Assembly (NCBI GenBank): GCA_049724395.1
Contig: JAUGWO010000003.1
Span: 43,660 to 107,659, forward strand
Direction: 5' to 3'
Length of the DNA stretch: 64,000 bases
Source of the DNA: Spongospora subterranea f. sp. subterranea
Lineage: Eukaryota; Endomyxa: Phytomyxea; Phytomyxea; Plasmodiophorida
In this document: positions 23,825 to 35,141 of the stretch, piece after piece
Numbering within the stretch: position 1 is the stretch's first letter
How the letters are laid out: the number at the start of each line of letters is the position of its first letter
Position numbers and translations under genes: made by a program
Notes under the pieces: model-generated
The model's database searches: none
Seen by the model: only the letters and a program-made list of their open reading frames with translations
Told to the model about the DNA's origin: nothing

Positions 23825-24542
23825 TCATGCCTTGGGCGCAACCGTAGGAAGGCTGTCAATGTCGTGACACAATTTGAGATATTCACTATTGATATCCCCT
23901 CCACACAGGATCAGTTTGCTCACTAACGCATCAAGTCGTTTGATGATGGGCTTAATCTGCCCATCTCGTTTCGTTCTACTTTTGACTTGCTCCCACTTGT
24001 TGATGATCACTCGAAGTTTCGGCAATGAGGCTGCGAGCAGCAGTAAGATCTTGTTCGTGTGTCGAGATATAAGAATGAACGGCCTCGCTCACTGCATCTC
24101 GTTGTTGAGTCGCCTCTCTGCTTACCGCTTTCCCTCGGTACAATGTATTGAATGAATCGACTTTGGCAGAAAACGTTCGTGCCTCTTCTAGGGAATTGGG
24201 ATCCTTTTGTGAATAGTGGGCAAATCCTGCAATCAAGGGCTTGGCATCTCGAATCAACCCTTTGCTGGTATCATCCATGTCATCGATGCCAGCGACGTCA
24301 TTCTTTCGAAAGAGGAACACCAACGATATCGCAGCCCCGACAACGACTGCAAGGGAGCAGGCGACAACTATCAGCCAATGACGACCAAACCACGATGGAT
24401 GGTTAAAGTACGATATGGGAATCTCTGCTAGCCCACAAGCTTTTTTTGGCGAAGTGCCAATGACGTACGGGATTGACGATTGGATGGTGACCATTGGGAT
24501 TGCGCCATGAGGTGTCGTTGGCCGATTGTCGCTGTTCGTCAT
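23825..24542 (-). CDS. Lineage-specific single-pass membrane protein (family member 2)
   Basis: Starts at the ATG at 24542. About 60 polar residues, then PSWFGRHWLIVVACSLAVVV opening a membrane segment, RKN, an acidic stretch, LIRDAKPLIAGFAHYSQ and LYRGKAVSREATQQRDA. A GT-AG intron of 43 bases (minus-strand GTGAGC to AACAAG) joins in phase to LLLLAASLPKLRVIINKWEQ and a basic helical end, stopping at 23825-23827. Length is about 220 residues. It shares the F-x-R-H-W anchor, RDA and YRG/REA motifs with the protein at the left edge. No known family; a receptor or adhesion role cannot be judged. Confidence 0.65.
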
Positions 24543-24740
24543 TGCAGATGTGCTATCGTGGGGTGACTGGGGTCGTGGTCACTGACGCCCCACAGAACCA
24601 ATCCCAAGTACCGTCTACAGGTCATCATCAGTAGCGTAAGGTAAACCCCATCACCCAACAACGTGCACGATAAGGAGGGGGGACCGTCGACCAAGTAACG
24701 TGCACTGTGGGTGCCGGATCGGGGCCATGGCGGTGAGCCG

Positions 24741-26426
24741 GTGACCGGCATGACTTTACGGTACACACCCCCTGTATACCGTGACCGGCATGACTTTACG
24801 GTACACACCCCCTGTATACCGTGACCGGCATGACTTTACGGTACACACCCCCTGTATACCGTGACCGGCATGACTGTATTGACCGGGTACACACCCCCTG
24901 TATACCGTGACCGGCATGACTTTACGGTACACACCCCCTGTATACCGTGACCGGCATGACTTTACGGTACACACCCCCTGTATACCGTGACCGGCATGAC
25001 TTTACGGTACACACCCCCTGTATACCGTGTGTGGCATGACTTTACGGTACACACCCCCTGTATACCGTGACCGGCATGACTTTACGGTACACACCCCCTG
25101 TATACCGTGACCGGCATGACTTTACGGTACACACCCCCTGTATACCGTGACCGGCATGACTTTACGGTACACACCCCCTGTATACCGTGACCGGCATGAC
25201 TTTACGGTACACACCCCCTGTATACCGTGACCGGCATGACTTTACGGTACACACCCCCTGTATACCGTGTGTGGCATGACTTTACGGTACACACCCCCTG
25301 TATACCGTGTGTGGCATGACTTTACGGTACACACCCCCTGTATACCGTGACCGGCATGACTTTACGGTACACACCCCCTGTATACCGTGACCGGCATGAC
25401 TTTACGGTACACACCCCCTGTATACCGTGACCGGCATGACTTTACGGTACACACCCCCTGTATACCGTGTGTGGCATGACTTTACGGTACACACCCCCTG
25501 TATACCGTGACCGGCATGACTTTACGGTACACACCCCCTGTATACCGTGACCGGCATGACTTTACGGTACACACCCCCTGTATACCGTGACCGGCATGAC
25601 TTTACGGTACACACCCCCTGTATACCGTGACGACCGGACCGGCATGACTTTACGGCATGACTTTACGGTACACACCCCCTGTGACCGGCATACCGGTACA
25701 CACCCCCTGTATACCGTGACCGGCATGACTTTACGGTACACACCCCCTGTATACCGTGACCGGCATGACTTTACGGTACACACCCCCTGTATACCGTGAC
25801 CGGCATGACTTTACGGTACACACCCCCTGTATACCGTGACCGGCATGACTTTACGGTACACACCCCCTGTATACCGTGACCGGCATGACTTTACGGTACA
25901 CACCCCCTGTATACCGTGACCGGCATGACTTTACGGTACACACCCCCTGTATACCGTGACCGGCATGACTTTACGGTACACACCCCCTGTATACCGTGAC
26001 CGGCATGACTTTACGGTACACACCCCCTGTATACCGTGACCGGCATGACTTTACGGTACACACCCCCTGTATACCGTGACCGGCATGACTTTACGGTACA
26101 CACCCCCTGTATACCGTGACCGGCATGACTTTACGGTACACACCCCCTGTATACCGTGACCGGCATGACTTTACGGTACACACCCCCTGTATACCGTGAC
26201 CGGCATGACTTTACGGTACACACCCCCTGTATACCGTGACCGGCATGACTTTACGGTACACACCCCCTGTATACCGTGACCGGCATGACTTTACGGTACA
26301 CACCCCCTGTATACCGTGACCGGCATGACTTTACGGTACACACCCCCCCTGTATACCGTGACCGGCATGACTTTACGGTACACACCCCCTGTATACCGTG
26401 ACCGGCATGACTTTACGGTACACACC
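24741..26426. repeat. Minisatellite, 40-bp unit, about 42 copies
   Basis: Unit: TGACCGGCATGACTTTACGG plus TACACACCCCCTGTATACCG. Copies are nearly identical. A GTGTGG-for-GACCGG variant occurs near 25027, 25267, 25307 and 25467, and irregular units lie near 24870 and 25630-25700. Within each unit CGGTACACA and TGTATACCG form a 9-bp stem with one mismatch around CCCCC. The unit length is not a multiple of three and the frames contain stops. Confidence 0.97.
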
Positions 26427-27461
26427 TCAAAGTGGAACTCCTTGACTTGTATTTCGCGTTCTTGAAAAATCGTTCTCGTTCAAATTCAAGCGCTGCTCTC
26501 GGATGTCCATGTACGAGTTCTTGACCGCGTCTTCCCATTTTGAGGTTCGCTTACCCTTGGGAGTGCTCGAAGCTGATGACTGAGATGCTTCTGGTGCAGA
26601 TTTTAGCTTCAACGGTGCGAATTGCGGTGCTTTCTTCGCTCTTTTAGCAGGCGTCGTGGCTGGCGGTGGCCGTTTTCTGGTCAAATTGCCAGAGGTATAC
26701 CTCTGGTCTCTGGAGAGCAAACCCCCGGGATCAGTATCCTTCGACAACGTCGGTGCCGACCTCGTCGATCATCTCATCACTCGAATCCGCTGCAATTGCG
26801 AGAACCGGCGACCCTGGACCGGAAAACGCCGATATTCATTTGGCACGCTGGAGCAATATTTTGCCTTTCGTCGAATAATTCCTCCAACCGAGCATAATTG
26901 GAGCACATGCTCTCCAATTTCTGCTCAACAGATAGTAGGACAAATCGAAGAATCAGCTAATATTGATTCAATACCGCGGTCGCCGAATTTAAGAACACCC
27001 TCAGTGAACTGATTACGAAATGCTTGACGATACGATTAATACGCTTCAGCGACTCCCGATCCATGTTTGAACATCTGAGGGAACTCTGTCTCAACGATCT
27101 CAGATGCATCGTCATGTGATGAAGATCGTGCGGAAAACTGAATATGGTAATGGATGTGATACAATCGGGCGAATAATGGGAAATGATCACGAAGTCGATA
27201 CGTCCTCCTAGTCTTTAACGTACGTGTTGGTATTGCCAGTTGTATGTGCACCTTGTAATCAATGCATTTGACTCTTCGTTGCTGTCCATGGATATTTGAG
27301 CGAAGTTCTGTGTCCGAAGCATACGAATTTCCCATGTTGGCAAATGAAATCTTCCTTGGAAGAATACGTTCTAGTACTGATCGACTTTCGTCCGCGCTTG
27401 GCCGATGATGCGTGCTGAAATTGTTCGGATTTTTAGGATATTCTTGCGGACCAAAGGACAT
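26427..27461 (-). CDS. Unidentified protein with disordered ends and a short coiled coil, multi-exon
   Basis: Exon 1 (27461-27252) begins MSFGPQEYPKNPNNFSTHHR and ends KCIDYK before a GTGCAC donor. Later blocks in order are DDASEIVETEFPQMFKHGSG, LRVFLNSATA, KLESMCSNYARLEELFDER (predicted coiled coil) and a basic tail with KRPPPATTPAKRAKKAP and TPKGKRTSKWEDAVKNSYMD. The stop codon at 26427-26429 directly abuts the 40-bp minisatellite. Several introns of 34-110 bases are needed and not all junctions are certain. The basic tail suggests a nuclear or nucleic-acid-binding protein; no family recognised. Confidence 0.5.
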
Positions 27462-28109
27462 TTTCACACCGGACTGCAACTTTTTCAACGGAACACTCCT
27501 GGAGTTCGTTATCTTGAAGTGATCATTCAACACTGACGGTTGAAGAAATTTTCAAGTTCGCTTTTTTGTTGCGGTTTCAGTGTTCGAAATTACGCATCTC
27601 AACCTGCAGGTCAATCGCCAAATCACATGCCCTTTGTGTAAACGCCAAACTGGCTGATTTTGACTGTCAATAGAAAACAAATCTACCCAGTCTCACGTTA
27701 ATTCAATCGCAAATTTTGCACTCGATCGGGCGTTAGAATGTGCTTGACCGAACTTTCGGCCGAGATGATTTAGTTTCCCAAACAGATTGCTCAGCGCTAC
27801 ACTCGATATAAAAAACGTATATGCGTCTCCACAGATATCTTATGATCTTTTTGTTCGTTTGTTCTCCTGGAACTATAATACATTCGGAGTGTTAAGGATT
27901 GCGATGTTGACAAAGAGGGTTCCAGAATTGCAAGAATGATGCAGGAGAAGTGCCAGTGATCCAGCGGATATTGGCACAAGACAACATGGTGCATCAACCA
28001 GTGCGATCTATATGGGCGGCGATCATGTTAGGGACAGGAGCACAGTTTTGGGAATAGATGGCGAAAATCGTCTATTTTATTTCTCCAATTTGTGAACTGC
28101 TCGTCCTCT
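27462..28109. other. Intergenic, no gene seen
   Basis: AT-rich, only short open frames. It should contain the promoter of the gene starting at 27461 and the 3' end of the gene ending at 28110. Confidence 0.45.
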
Positions 28110-29093
28110 TCAAACGCTCCCCATATCATTCTCGCATAAACAGAGCAACGACTCATTAATTGACCTGTAAAGCTGATCGCGGCTGTTCCTGGCCGTTGCT
28201 TCCTTCCATTTCTGGAATTCGCCCAGACCCTGCTCCCTGGTTGTTTTCCTCGTGGTGCTCCTGGCCGAGCGCGATCGCCCACCGCCGCCGCCGTACTGGC
28301 CCGCGAGATCGTCAACGCGTCGGTCGATTTCCCGGTTTATGCGCTTTTCGAGGCGTTGCCCATCCCATTCCACCGACCGTCCCCAGACCGCCTCAGGGTC
28401 GACCGGTCGCCTTCGTGGCGATCTCGCTTGGTCCTGGTCGACCCATTGTTTCCTGTCGTTGGCCAATCCTCTCCACTGGGCTCGTCGCTCTTCCCACAGC
28501 CGTTGTCGCCGCAGAAACCCGCTCTGAACACGAACTCGCCGCGGCAGTTTCACCTCGGGATGGAACGTGCATTCGCGGTGCGCTTTCTCATCCAGCGCCT
28601 GTCGTAGAGCGTGGCGTTTGGCAGCGACCTCCCTCATTTCATTCAGTTCCACATGATAGAACCAGTCATCGGCCCGTTTCTCTGCAATGACATTCGGTTC
28701 CTGATCGGGAATCTTCTCTGGAATCCCACCCAGAGCGCAGGCTTGTTTGGTTCTGCTTTTTTTGCGAAATATCGAGGAAATCCGCGATTTTGCGCTAATT
28801 GCCGACATGAGGCGAGACCAAACCCGGTTGGCACCGTCCCGTTGGTTATCTGAACCGGATCGGGTCGAACCCGACTCTTCCACCAAATTCAATTTCTCTG
28901 GTGACTGATGGGGGAAGCCCTTCTGAGATGGCGTCCTGATTGGGTCAACAGCAAAGTTCGTCGTCGTAAACGGATGGAGAAACGACGTCGACGATGTTTT
29001 GGCGCTAAGCAGAGGCGACGATGCGATCCGTAATAGACGGGACCTGAAATTGGGGCGAGGATTCGGTTCAGAGACATGTGAGGCCGACGCCAT
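28110..29093 (-). CDS. Unidentified basic coiled-coil protein with a CTFxPxV motif
   Basis: One uninterrupted frame of 327 codons from an ATG at 29093. The N-terminal 130 residues are Ser/Pro-rich and look disordered. The rest is strongly basic and helical: KRHALRQALDEKAHRECTFH-PEV, FLRRQRLWEERRAQWRG, LEKRINREIDRRVDDLAGQY, GGGGGRSRSARSTTRKTT. The ECTF(H/Q)P motif followed by long helices is common in ciliary and basal-body proteins of flagellates; that link is suggestive only. GC-rich relative to flanks. The small number of stops and coherent composition support a real gene. Confidence 0.6.
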   Translation of the reverse strand: MASASHVSEPNPRPNFRSRLLRIASSPLLSAKTSSTSFLHPFTTTNFAVDPIRTPSQKGFPHQSPEKLNLVEESGSTRSGSDNQRDGANRVWSRLMSAISAKSRISSIFRKKSRTKQACALGGIPEKIPDQEPNVIAEKRADDWFYHVELNEMREVAAKRHALRQALDEKAHRECTFHPEVKLPRRVRVQSGFLRRQRLWEERRAQWRGLANDRKQWVDQDQARSPRRRPVDPEAVWGRSVEWDGQRLEKRINREIDRRVDDLAGQYGGGGGRSRSARSTTRKTTREQGLGEFQKWKEATARNSRDQLYRSINESLLCLCENDMGSV

Positions 29094-29450
29094 TAGGAAT
29101 CGGGAAGTTCGCCCCTAATCATTGAGTACTGATGTTGATCGAGCCGTTGTTATCGGATCTGTTTTTCACTCATGGGGGTCGCCATCCCCATATTCAAGGC
29201 CCCAGAGCGCAATCTGGCGATTTGACACCGATATGTGGAATTTGTTCATTCTCAAGGCAACATAGCTTTTGACTGATTTCTCCCTCGATGGGTGACAACT
29301 CAGCAACGTCTTGTGAGGTGAATCTCACAGTGTCGTCGGTGAGAACCAATTGCCGGCGGTTCATCGGCGCTGTCCGCTATAACAGTCGAATTTGACATCG
29401 CGTTCTGGGAAGGAACAGAAAAACACACGAGATCTAATCGTAAATTCCAT
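29094..29450. other. Intergenic, no gene seen
   Basis: About 360 bases between the NAT9 stop and the start of the gene at 29093. It has no coherent frame. Confidence 0.45.
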
Positions 29451-30162
29451 CTATATTGATTTGGAAAACGAAAACTCGTGAAAACATTCGGTGAAGTCTG
29501 TCACCTCAAATCCGGCGCGCTTAAACAGGGCCTGGGATGGCGCATTCTCAGCAGAGATCTTGGCAATCAGCACCCGCAGTCCCAACACCTCCTTAGCGTA
29601 CTGCATCATCGTTTGGACGGCCGACCACGCCAGACCTTTACGACGAAATCGCTTGTCAGCGATCATCACCTGAACAATAATCAAATTCGTTTTGTTCAAT
29701 GTTGTCGATTGCGTCGAATGGGCAAATCGCATCACCGACGTCAATTTCCGCCTCTCCCGGCTCGTGAAACTCCAGGAACAGATTGATATCGCCAACTGGA
29801 GTATCGGTCAGTTTGTCGACGACGATGAACGTGCATTTGTTAGGGTCCTGGCGCCATTCGGTTTGCATGGCGTATTCCTGTTCGAGGGTCAACGGCTCGG
29901 ATGCGGTCAACTCCAGGATCTCTGGATCCTGTGCAGGATTAGGGTCGCGTTCCCCGGAACCGGCGATCGAACGGGGGTGAGTTCCTGACCTGCATCCATT
30001 CATGGTATTGCTGGACGTGCTCGACCTGTGGAAACAATTCGCCACCATATAAACAACAACAATCGCGAACAGACAGACGAGGGCGAGCGTGTTCTCTCTT
30101 ACCTTGTATGGGACCAGTCGGACCCGATCGCCAATCAATATCGTATCCTGGTTCAGTAGCAT
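29451..30162 (-). CDS. NAT9: N-acetyltransferase 9-like protein (GNAT fold)
   Basis: GNAT-family acetyltransferase; animal NAT9 affects microtubule stability. Four phase-0 exons on the minus strand: 30162-30103, 30025-29990 (36 bases), 29928-29740, 29669-29451, giving 167 residues with clean GT-AG introns. MLLNQDTILIGDRVRLVPYK, QQYHEWM, ELTASEPLTLEQEYAMQTEW, KCTFIVVDKL and VGDINLFL follow the family order; VMIADKRFRRKGLAWSAV is the acetyl-CoA loop (R-x-x-G-x-A); NAPSQALFKRAGFE is the C-terminal GNAT motif. It is shorter than human NAT9 (207) because the C-terminal tail is missing. Identification is secure; the substrate is not known. Confidence 0.93.
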
Positions 30163-30836
30163 TGCCCCGCCACGATCAGCGATTGGTTGTCGCCGTGATC
30201 CCGGAACGGGTTGGCGGAATCGCGGCGCAGTTTCCGCCAAGACCGACGACGCTGAGGATTGAATGTGAAAAACGTTTTCCCATTGATTTGTCAAGGAACG
30301 GTTCCCGTATTCTCCACGGTCGTCGATGCAAAAATAAGTCGAATGCGGCTGATTCTCCAAGACGCTGTGTTCCGGTTATAATGCAAAGATGATTCGTTCT
30401 GCTGAGCACGATCGTTCGTTCCAACCCTGTTCTCCACTTGGGCATCCAAGGGTTTATGGAAACCGGTCAATTTGGTCATTGCTGAAGCCGATTCATCGCA
30501 TCGACGACGATGTTTATATTTCCGACTGCTGCTATCGCCGGTAGAATCAGTCTGCGGGCAGCGCCGATCTGTATAAAGGCGTTCGTGACCGGTGCTCATG
30601 AGATATGTTAAATTAGTCTAGACGAGGATTGGCCCATCGACCCATTGCCTGGTGTGGCATGTGATATCGTCAATGCAAGGCGGGTATTGGCACGAGAAGG
30701 GCGTCGTCAATGTTGGCGTCCTGTAGCAACCAAATTGCCCGGCGCTTGCATTGAACCCTCTGGCAACAATTGGATAGACCCGATGGCGACAGTACTAAAC
30801 TCGTAATTGATGAACCTCAAATTGAATGGGGTCCTT
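30163..30836. other. Intergenic, no gene seen
   Basis: Short conflicting frames only; contains the NAT9 promoter. Confidence 0.45.
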
Positions 30837-31160
30837 TACCAACCCATTCGGTATTGTAATGTTGTTTTTTGTTCAAACAACTGGTTCGCCTGTCGGCTCT
30901 AGCTCTGTCTTTAAGCTGCTGCAATGACGAGTCCATATTGTGCACCGGATCCTTCTGATCCCCTATCTCATGACTCTTTGATTCAAGACTCACACGATGA
31001 ATCCAACCCATCGGCCCGTCATTGTTCGGAACCAGAACCCCAATACGACTCGGGCGCGATTGACCTGCGGCCATTACACCAGCTCCTCAGAAATGACTGG
31101 ACTAGGACTGACAGGCGAACCAGTTATTTGAACGACAAGCAACATTACTGAATGGTTTGA
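30837..31160. repeat. Head-to-head inverted duplication, arms of about 85-100 bp
   Basis: Minus-strand reading of 30837-30935 (RADRRTSCLNKKQHY) and plus-strand reading of 31076-31160 (RTDRRTSYLNDKQHY) encode nearly the same peptide, and the DNA arms share CAGGCGAACCAGTT. The spacer is about 140 bases. The parent element or gene is not recognised. The arms have diverged and have no TSD or TIR signature. Confidence 0.75.
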
Positions 31161-31319
31161 TATTGACAGCCGTGCTCGGTCCATCGTACGCGTGCCCCTT
31201 TAAAACAGGCTCGCCCCATCACCCCAATCTAACTCGACCTGGTCCCTAAATACAACACGGCCCTCGTCGAATTCGATCAAAATCGATAATGAATCGCACT
31301 GACTGTGTCCGCTCATCAT

Positions 31320-32115
31320 TACACCACTGGTCCACTCATCAGCACATGTTTCACTGATGTTTGACTGGTCCCTTGTCAGTTCTGGACACCACTGGCCCAC
31401 TCATCAGGACATGTTTCACTGATGTTTCACTGGTCCCTTGTCAGTTCTGGACACCACTGGCCCACTCATCAGGACATGTTTCACTCATGTTTCACTGATG
31501 TTCCTTGTCAGTTCTGGACACCACTGGCCCACTCATCAGGACATGTTTCACTCATGTTTCACTGATGTTCCTTGTCAGTTCTGGACACCACTGGCCCACT
31601 CATCAGGACATGTTTCACTCATGTTTCACTGATGTTCCTTGTCAGTTCTGGACACCACTGGCCCACTCATCAGGACATGTTTCACTCATGTTTCACTGAT
31701 GTTCCTTGTCAGTTCTGGACACCACTGGCCCACTCATCAGGACATGTTTCACTCATGTTTCACTGATGTTCCTTGTCAGTTCTGGACACCACTGGCCCAC
31801 TCATCAGGACATGTTTCACTGATGTTTCACTGGTCCCTTGTCAGTTCTGGACACCACTGGCCCACTCATCAGGACATGTTTCACTCATGTTTCACTGATG
31901 TTCCTTGTCAGTTCTGGACACCACTGGCCCACTCATCAGGACATGTTTCACTCATGTTTCACTGATGTTCCTTGTCAGTTCTGGACACCACTGGCCCACT
32001 CATCAGGACATGTTTCACTCATGTTTCACTGATGTTCCTTGTCAGTTCTGGACACCACTGGCCCACTCATCAGCACATGTTTCACTCATGTTTCACTGGT
32101 CCCTAGTCAGTTCTG
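31320..32115. repeat. Minisatellite, 67-bp unit, about 12 copies
   Basis: Unit core: CTTGTCAGTTCTGGACACCA, CTGGCCCACTCATCAGGACA, TGTTTCACTCATGTTTCACT, GATGTTC. Two unit types alternate: one with CACTGATGTTCC and one with CACTGGTCCC before the CTTGTCAG. Frames of 64 codons recur every unit because 67 is one more than a multiple of three; they are repeat artefacts. Confidence 0.97.
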
Positions 32116-32385
32116 GACAGTGTCAGTGTCTCTCCCTCCACATAATACCGTTACCACCCTACGCTCTCACACAGAAAAGCACTACGTTGCATCAGTTGCA
32201 GCGTTGGGACAGTACGGACTCCCGTGGTCGCCAAATATGCTGTTGGTTCGAATGACCTGAAAAATTCTCGGACTGTTTTTCCAGGGCGTGGCGAAACCCA
32301 ATCAAAACAACTACCCCTAGACATAAACTGAAATTGTTTTGTCTCTGCTGAATGTTTGTCGGAAAAATAAGAATTCCACAGAAAA

Positions 32386-32530
32386 GCGGGAAGGAGAGTT
32401 TATGTTTAGTTGGCTGAATTGTTTTGCCAGAAGGTTGTCTTGGTTGTCTTCGTCGTCTTGGACAATCGTCCGAGCATTATTCGGGTCATTCCAAATGCAG
32501 AAACAGCGATATCCGGAAGCTACAGTAGTC
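32386..32530 (-). pseudogene. Third pogo-type C-terminal relic
   Basis: The minus strand reads DDEDNQDNLLAKQFSQLNIN followed by SPSRFSVE, matching the (D)ELLL-(x)5-L-x-ISSPLSMEE block of the relics at 1404-2073. Only this part survives. Same family, more diverged, not in an inverted pair here. Confidence 0.4.
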
Positions 32531-32949
32531 TGCATTTTGCAGTTTAGCCGTTTCCATATGGGGGATCCGCGTCGCCCTGTAATATGAGAACATCTTGATT
32601 GAGTTTGTCCAGGTCCAGTTCTTCGACCGATTCATAGACCGTCGGCGCTGTCGCCTGTTGCGTTTACATACTGACGTCCAGTTTAACCAACGAATCGCAT
32701 GCAACCTGTGTTGATTGGCCCGAACATGCTGATCGCATCTGTATTGATAAAACCAATGCCCAAAATCACGTCACTTTGTCTCTAATTGCTAATTCTGTAA
32801 GTCATCTGCTTGGAAACAGGCCCCTCAATTTTCACAGTTTGTTGCCAGAATCCGTTCGAAGTGCTTGGATCCTTCATTGCCTTTTGATGCAACCATTCGC
32901 TAATCGGAAAAATTGCATTTCGGCAGGAAACCGCCCATCACCTGGTGTC

Positions 32950-33409
32950 GTTCCAACAACCGATTGTTGGCCGGCAAGAGGAAGCGCTCGCTGAAGGGGG
33001 TTCCCCCATGTGATTGGCATTGGGGGTTTAACACAACTCCTGATGCGCCATCTGAGAACGATGCCTTTGAACAGATAATGACAGTTGAGGCCCCCGATAC
33101 CGCCACAACCCGAGCATGCACCTTGATCATCTGGACAAGTACAAAATTTACCAGAAAATGTTGTTCCGTTGTCGCACACGAAGAAATGTGGGTTTCACTA
33201 AGCCTCCTGTCGATGTCTAGTTTGAGAGCAATTAGGGGAACGATAAGTATAATGGTTTCGTTCTGAGCCACCGCCGGAATCAGAAATGTCAATGATTGTT
33301 CTGCTCCGGTGGGCAGAACATCTCGGATACCCTCTAGTGCATATGCGACCAGAGAATGCTGTGCTGGTGATCGCCAGCGCCAGTTAAGAGCCGGGCAGAC
33401 TTGACGCAA
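32950..33409 (-). pseudogene. RecQ-like SF2 helicase fragment (copy 1)
   Basis: One frame runs HSLVAYALEGIRDVLPTGAE, QSLTFLIPAVAQNETIILIV, PLIALKLDIDRR and HARVVAVSGASTV, which is the start of a RecQ-type DEAD/DEAH helicase (motifs I and Ia). The Walker A reads PTGAEQS instead of (L)PTGAGKS, so the ATP-binding lysine is lost. Fungal genomes often carry such helicases in repeats and near telomeres. The segment 33217-33364 is repeated in reverse at 34154-34315. Confidence 0.6.
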
Positions 33410-34153
33410 GCAGGCTAAGTGGGCTTTCGCATTCCCCCAATTTTCCCATGTTGTCGCAGGAATTAGTTCTACACAGCGCCAAGAAGCAGTCGATTACCAA
33501 ACAAAATGCAATCGAATTGCGAATTCGACACTGTCCCAACTTGTCGTGTGCGTTGAGCACTTGGATGGCAACTCGATCTGCAAAATTGCAGTAGCGACAT
33601 TGGATAATACGAAATTGTCCACTGCCACAAGTGTTGACCCGATCATTGATCATGCGACTAAGGTTCTGACCCGATCGCCTCTAAGATTCTGATGAACGAA
33701 TGCACTCTATCGTCGCCATACACATGCGAGACAGACGATGAACGCGAAACTTACATCTCTTCACGTTTGTCACCGTGAACATCCGTTGAAGGTCAGGACC
33801 GTTCGATTTCGACAAAATCGGGAGGGGCCAGCAATGTTCTGGCCGCAACAACGTTTGGGCATGGCATCGTTTGTCGCCACCAAATTGCAGTGTTAAGGCG
33901 CATGAATGTCTTGGATTGCCCTCTTGAACTTTTTAGTTGTCGGTGGTATAGCAATTTTCGTAAACCTCGCGAGCCAGACTATGGCAAGAGCAGAAAGGAA
34001 GTTGGCTGGTATTGACATCGACCGCCGCGTCCACCAGCGAGAAAGAGACGGTATTCCCAGCGAGTCTCCGAGCTGTCCGCGATTGCAAACGATTGCAGAT
34101 CTCGGTGCGATTATGACGATATGATCTTCTCTGTTCGAAAAGCTTATCCATGC

Positions 34154-34315
34154 ATGCACAGCATTCTCTGATCGCATATGCACTGGAGGGTATCCGAGAT
34201 GTTCTGGCGGTTCTCCCCACCGAAGCAGGAAAAATCATTGACATTTTTCATTCCGGCAGTGGCTCAGAACGAAACCAATGTACTTATCGTTCCCCTCATT
34301 GCTCTCAAACTGGAC
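34154..34315 (+). pseudogene. RecQ-like helicase fragment (copy 2, inverted relative to copy 1)
   Basis: GCACAGCATTCTCTG through GCTCTCAAACTGGAC matches the reverse complement of 33217-33364 at most positions; this copy has PTEAGKI for Walker A and changes of frame. It stops abruptly at 34315, where LINE sequence begins, so the LINE fragment interrupts or truncates the helicase copy. Confidence 0.6.
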
Positions 34316-34990
34316 AATAAATACTAGAGATAAGAGATTCGGCATCAACCATCGCACATACCTAGACGGAATACTTGAAGAGTTCAGAATAATGAGCAAT
34401 CCTGAAATACCAACAACCGAGTACAGCACATTAGATATCACACTGGCGAATAGGAAAATGGCAAAACAGATTGTGAAGTTCGAGGGTCCACACAGACCTG
34501 AGCAGTGATGATCTACCAACAACAATTGAAACAAGCATTGGAGGAAAAACAAATCACAATTAGCAATTGATAGGAAAAGAGTCAGACAACTCGACAACAG
34601 ATCAACAGCAAAGGCACTAGTGACAGCAATTTGAAAACCAATCAGATCACGCTATGGGACTGTTCAAATTCACTACAATGCTATAACAAAGCATAAACTA
34701 CCGGCACGTTAGATTGAACTGGTGCAAGTTCTGGAACAAACATCTGAAAGAGGCACTTACACTAAGGAAACAAACTCAGACGCAAATTGCACACAGAGCA
34801 CATTTCGACCGCATTCGTTCCGATGAAATCGATTTTTGCCGACACGGAATCGCTGCAATAACAGGACGCTGTACACGTCCGACATGGATCAACGACGACA
34901 ACATCGGCAGAAGAATAAATTAGGAACAGGAATAGATCATCTGCGTGAACAGTATTCACGGCGCTGCCCCAGAAAAGATGGTGGAAGTTG
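34316..34990 (+). mobile_element. LINE fragment 2 (end of endonuclease and linker region)
   Basis: Encodes RDKRFGINHRTYLDGILEEF and STLDITLANRKMAKQIV, the last motifs of an APE-type LINE endonuclease, then a linker with FWNKHLKEALTLRKQTQTQI typical of the region before the reverse transcriptase. No reverse transcriptase follows. It picks up roughly where the fragment at 22019-23480 ends, but I cannot show both belong to one family. Old and truncated at both ends. Confidence 0.5.
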
Positions 34991-35141
34991 CGGTCAACAC
35001 AAAACAAGTCCGAAAACGCGATGTTCGAAATTCAAGTTCCTCAAACATGATTTACCGCAATAAATCCATCAAAGGCTGTTCCGACAACATTATTGCTTGA
35101 TCGGCATTATCGCGCCGACGCACTTGTGCGATTCGTCATTC

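Noticed and set aside
24741-26426. CRISPR-like array
   Set aside because: Units are contiguous with no unique spacers and the sequence is clearly eukaryotic. The same holds for the arrays at 31320-32115 and 40085-42199.
31438-32255. Repeat-encoded protein with 64-residue units
   Set aside because: Unit length 67 is not a multiple of three, so the same frame recurs every unit and stops at fixed places; no start context or exon structure.
33217-34315. RIP-like mutation between the helicase copies
   Set aside because: Some differences are G-to-A transitions, but transversions and indels are also present and I cannot count dinucleotide bias reliably by eye.
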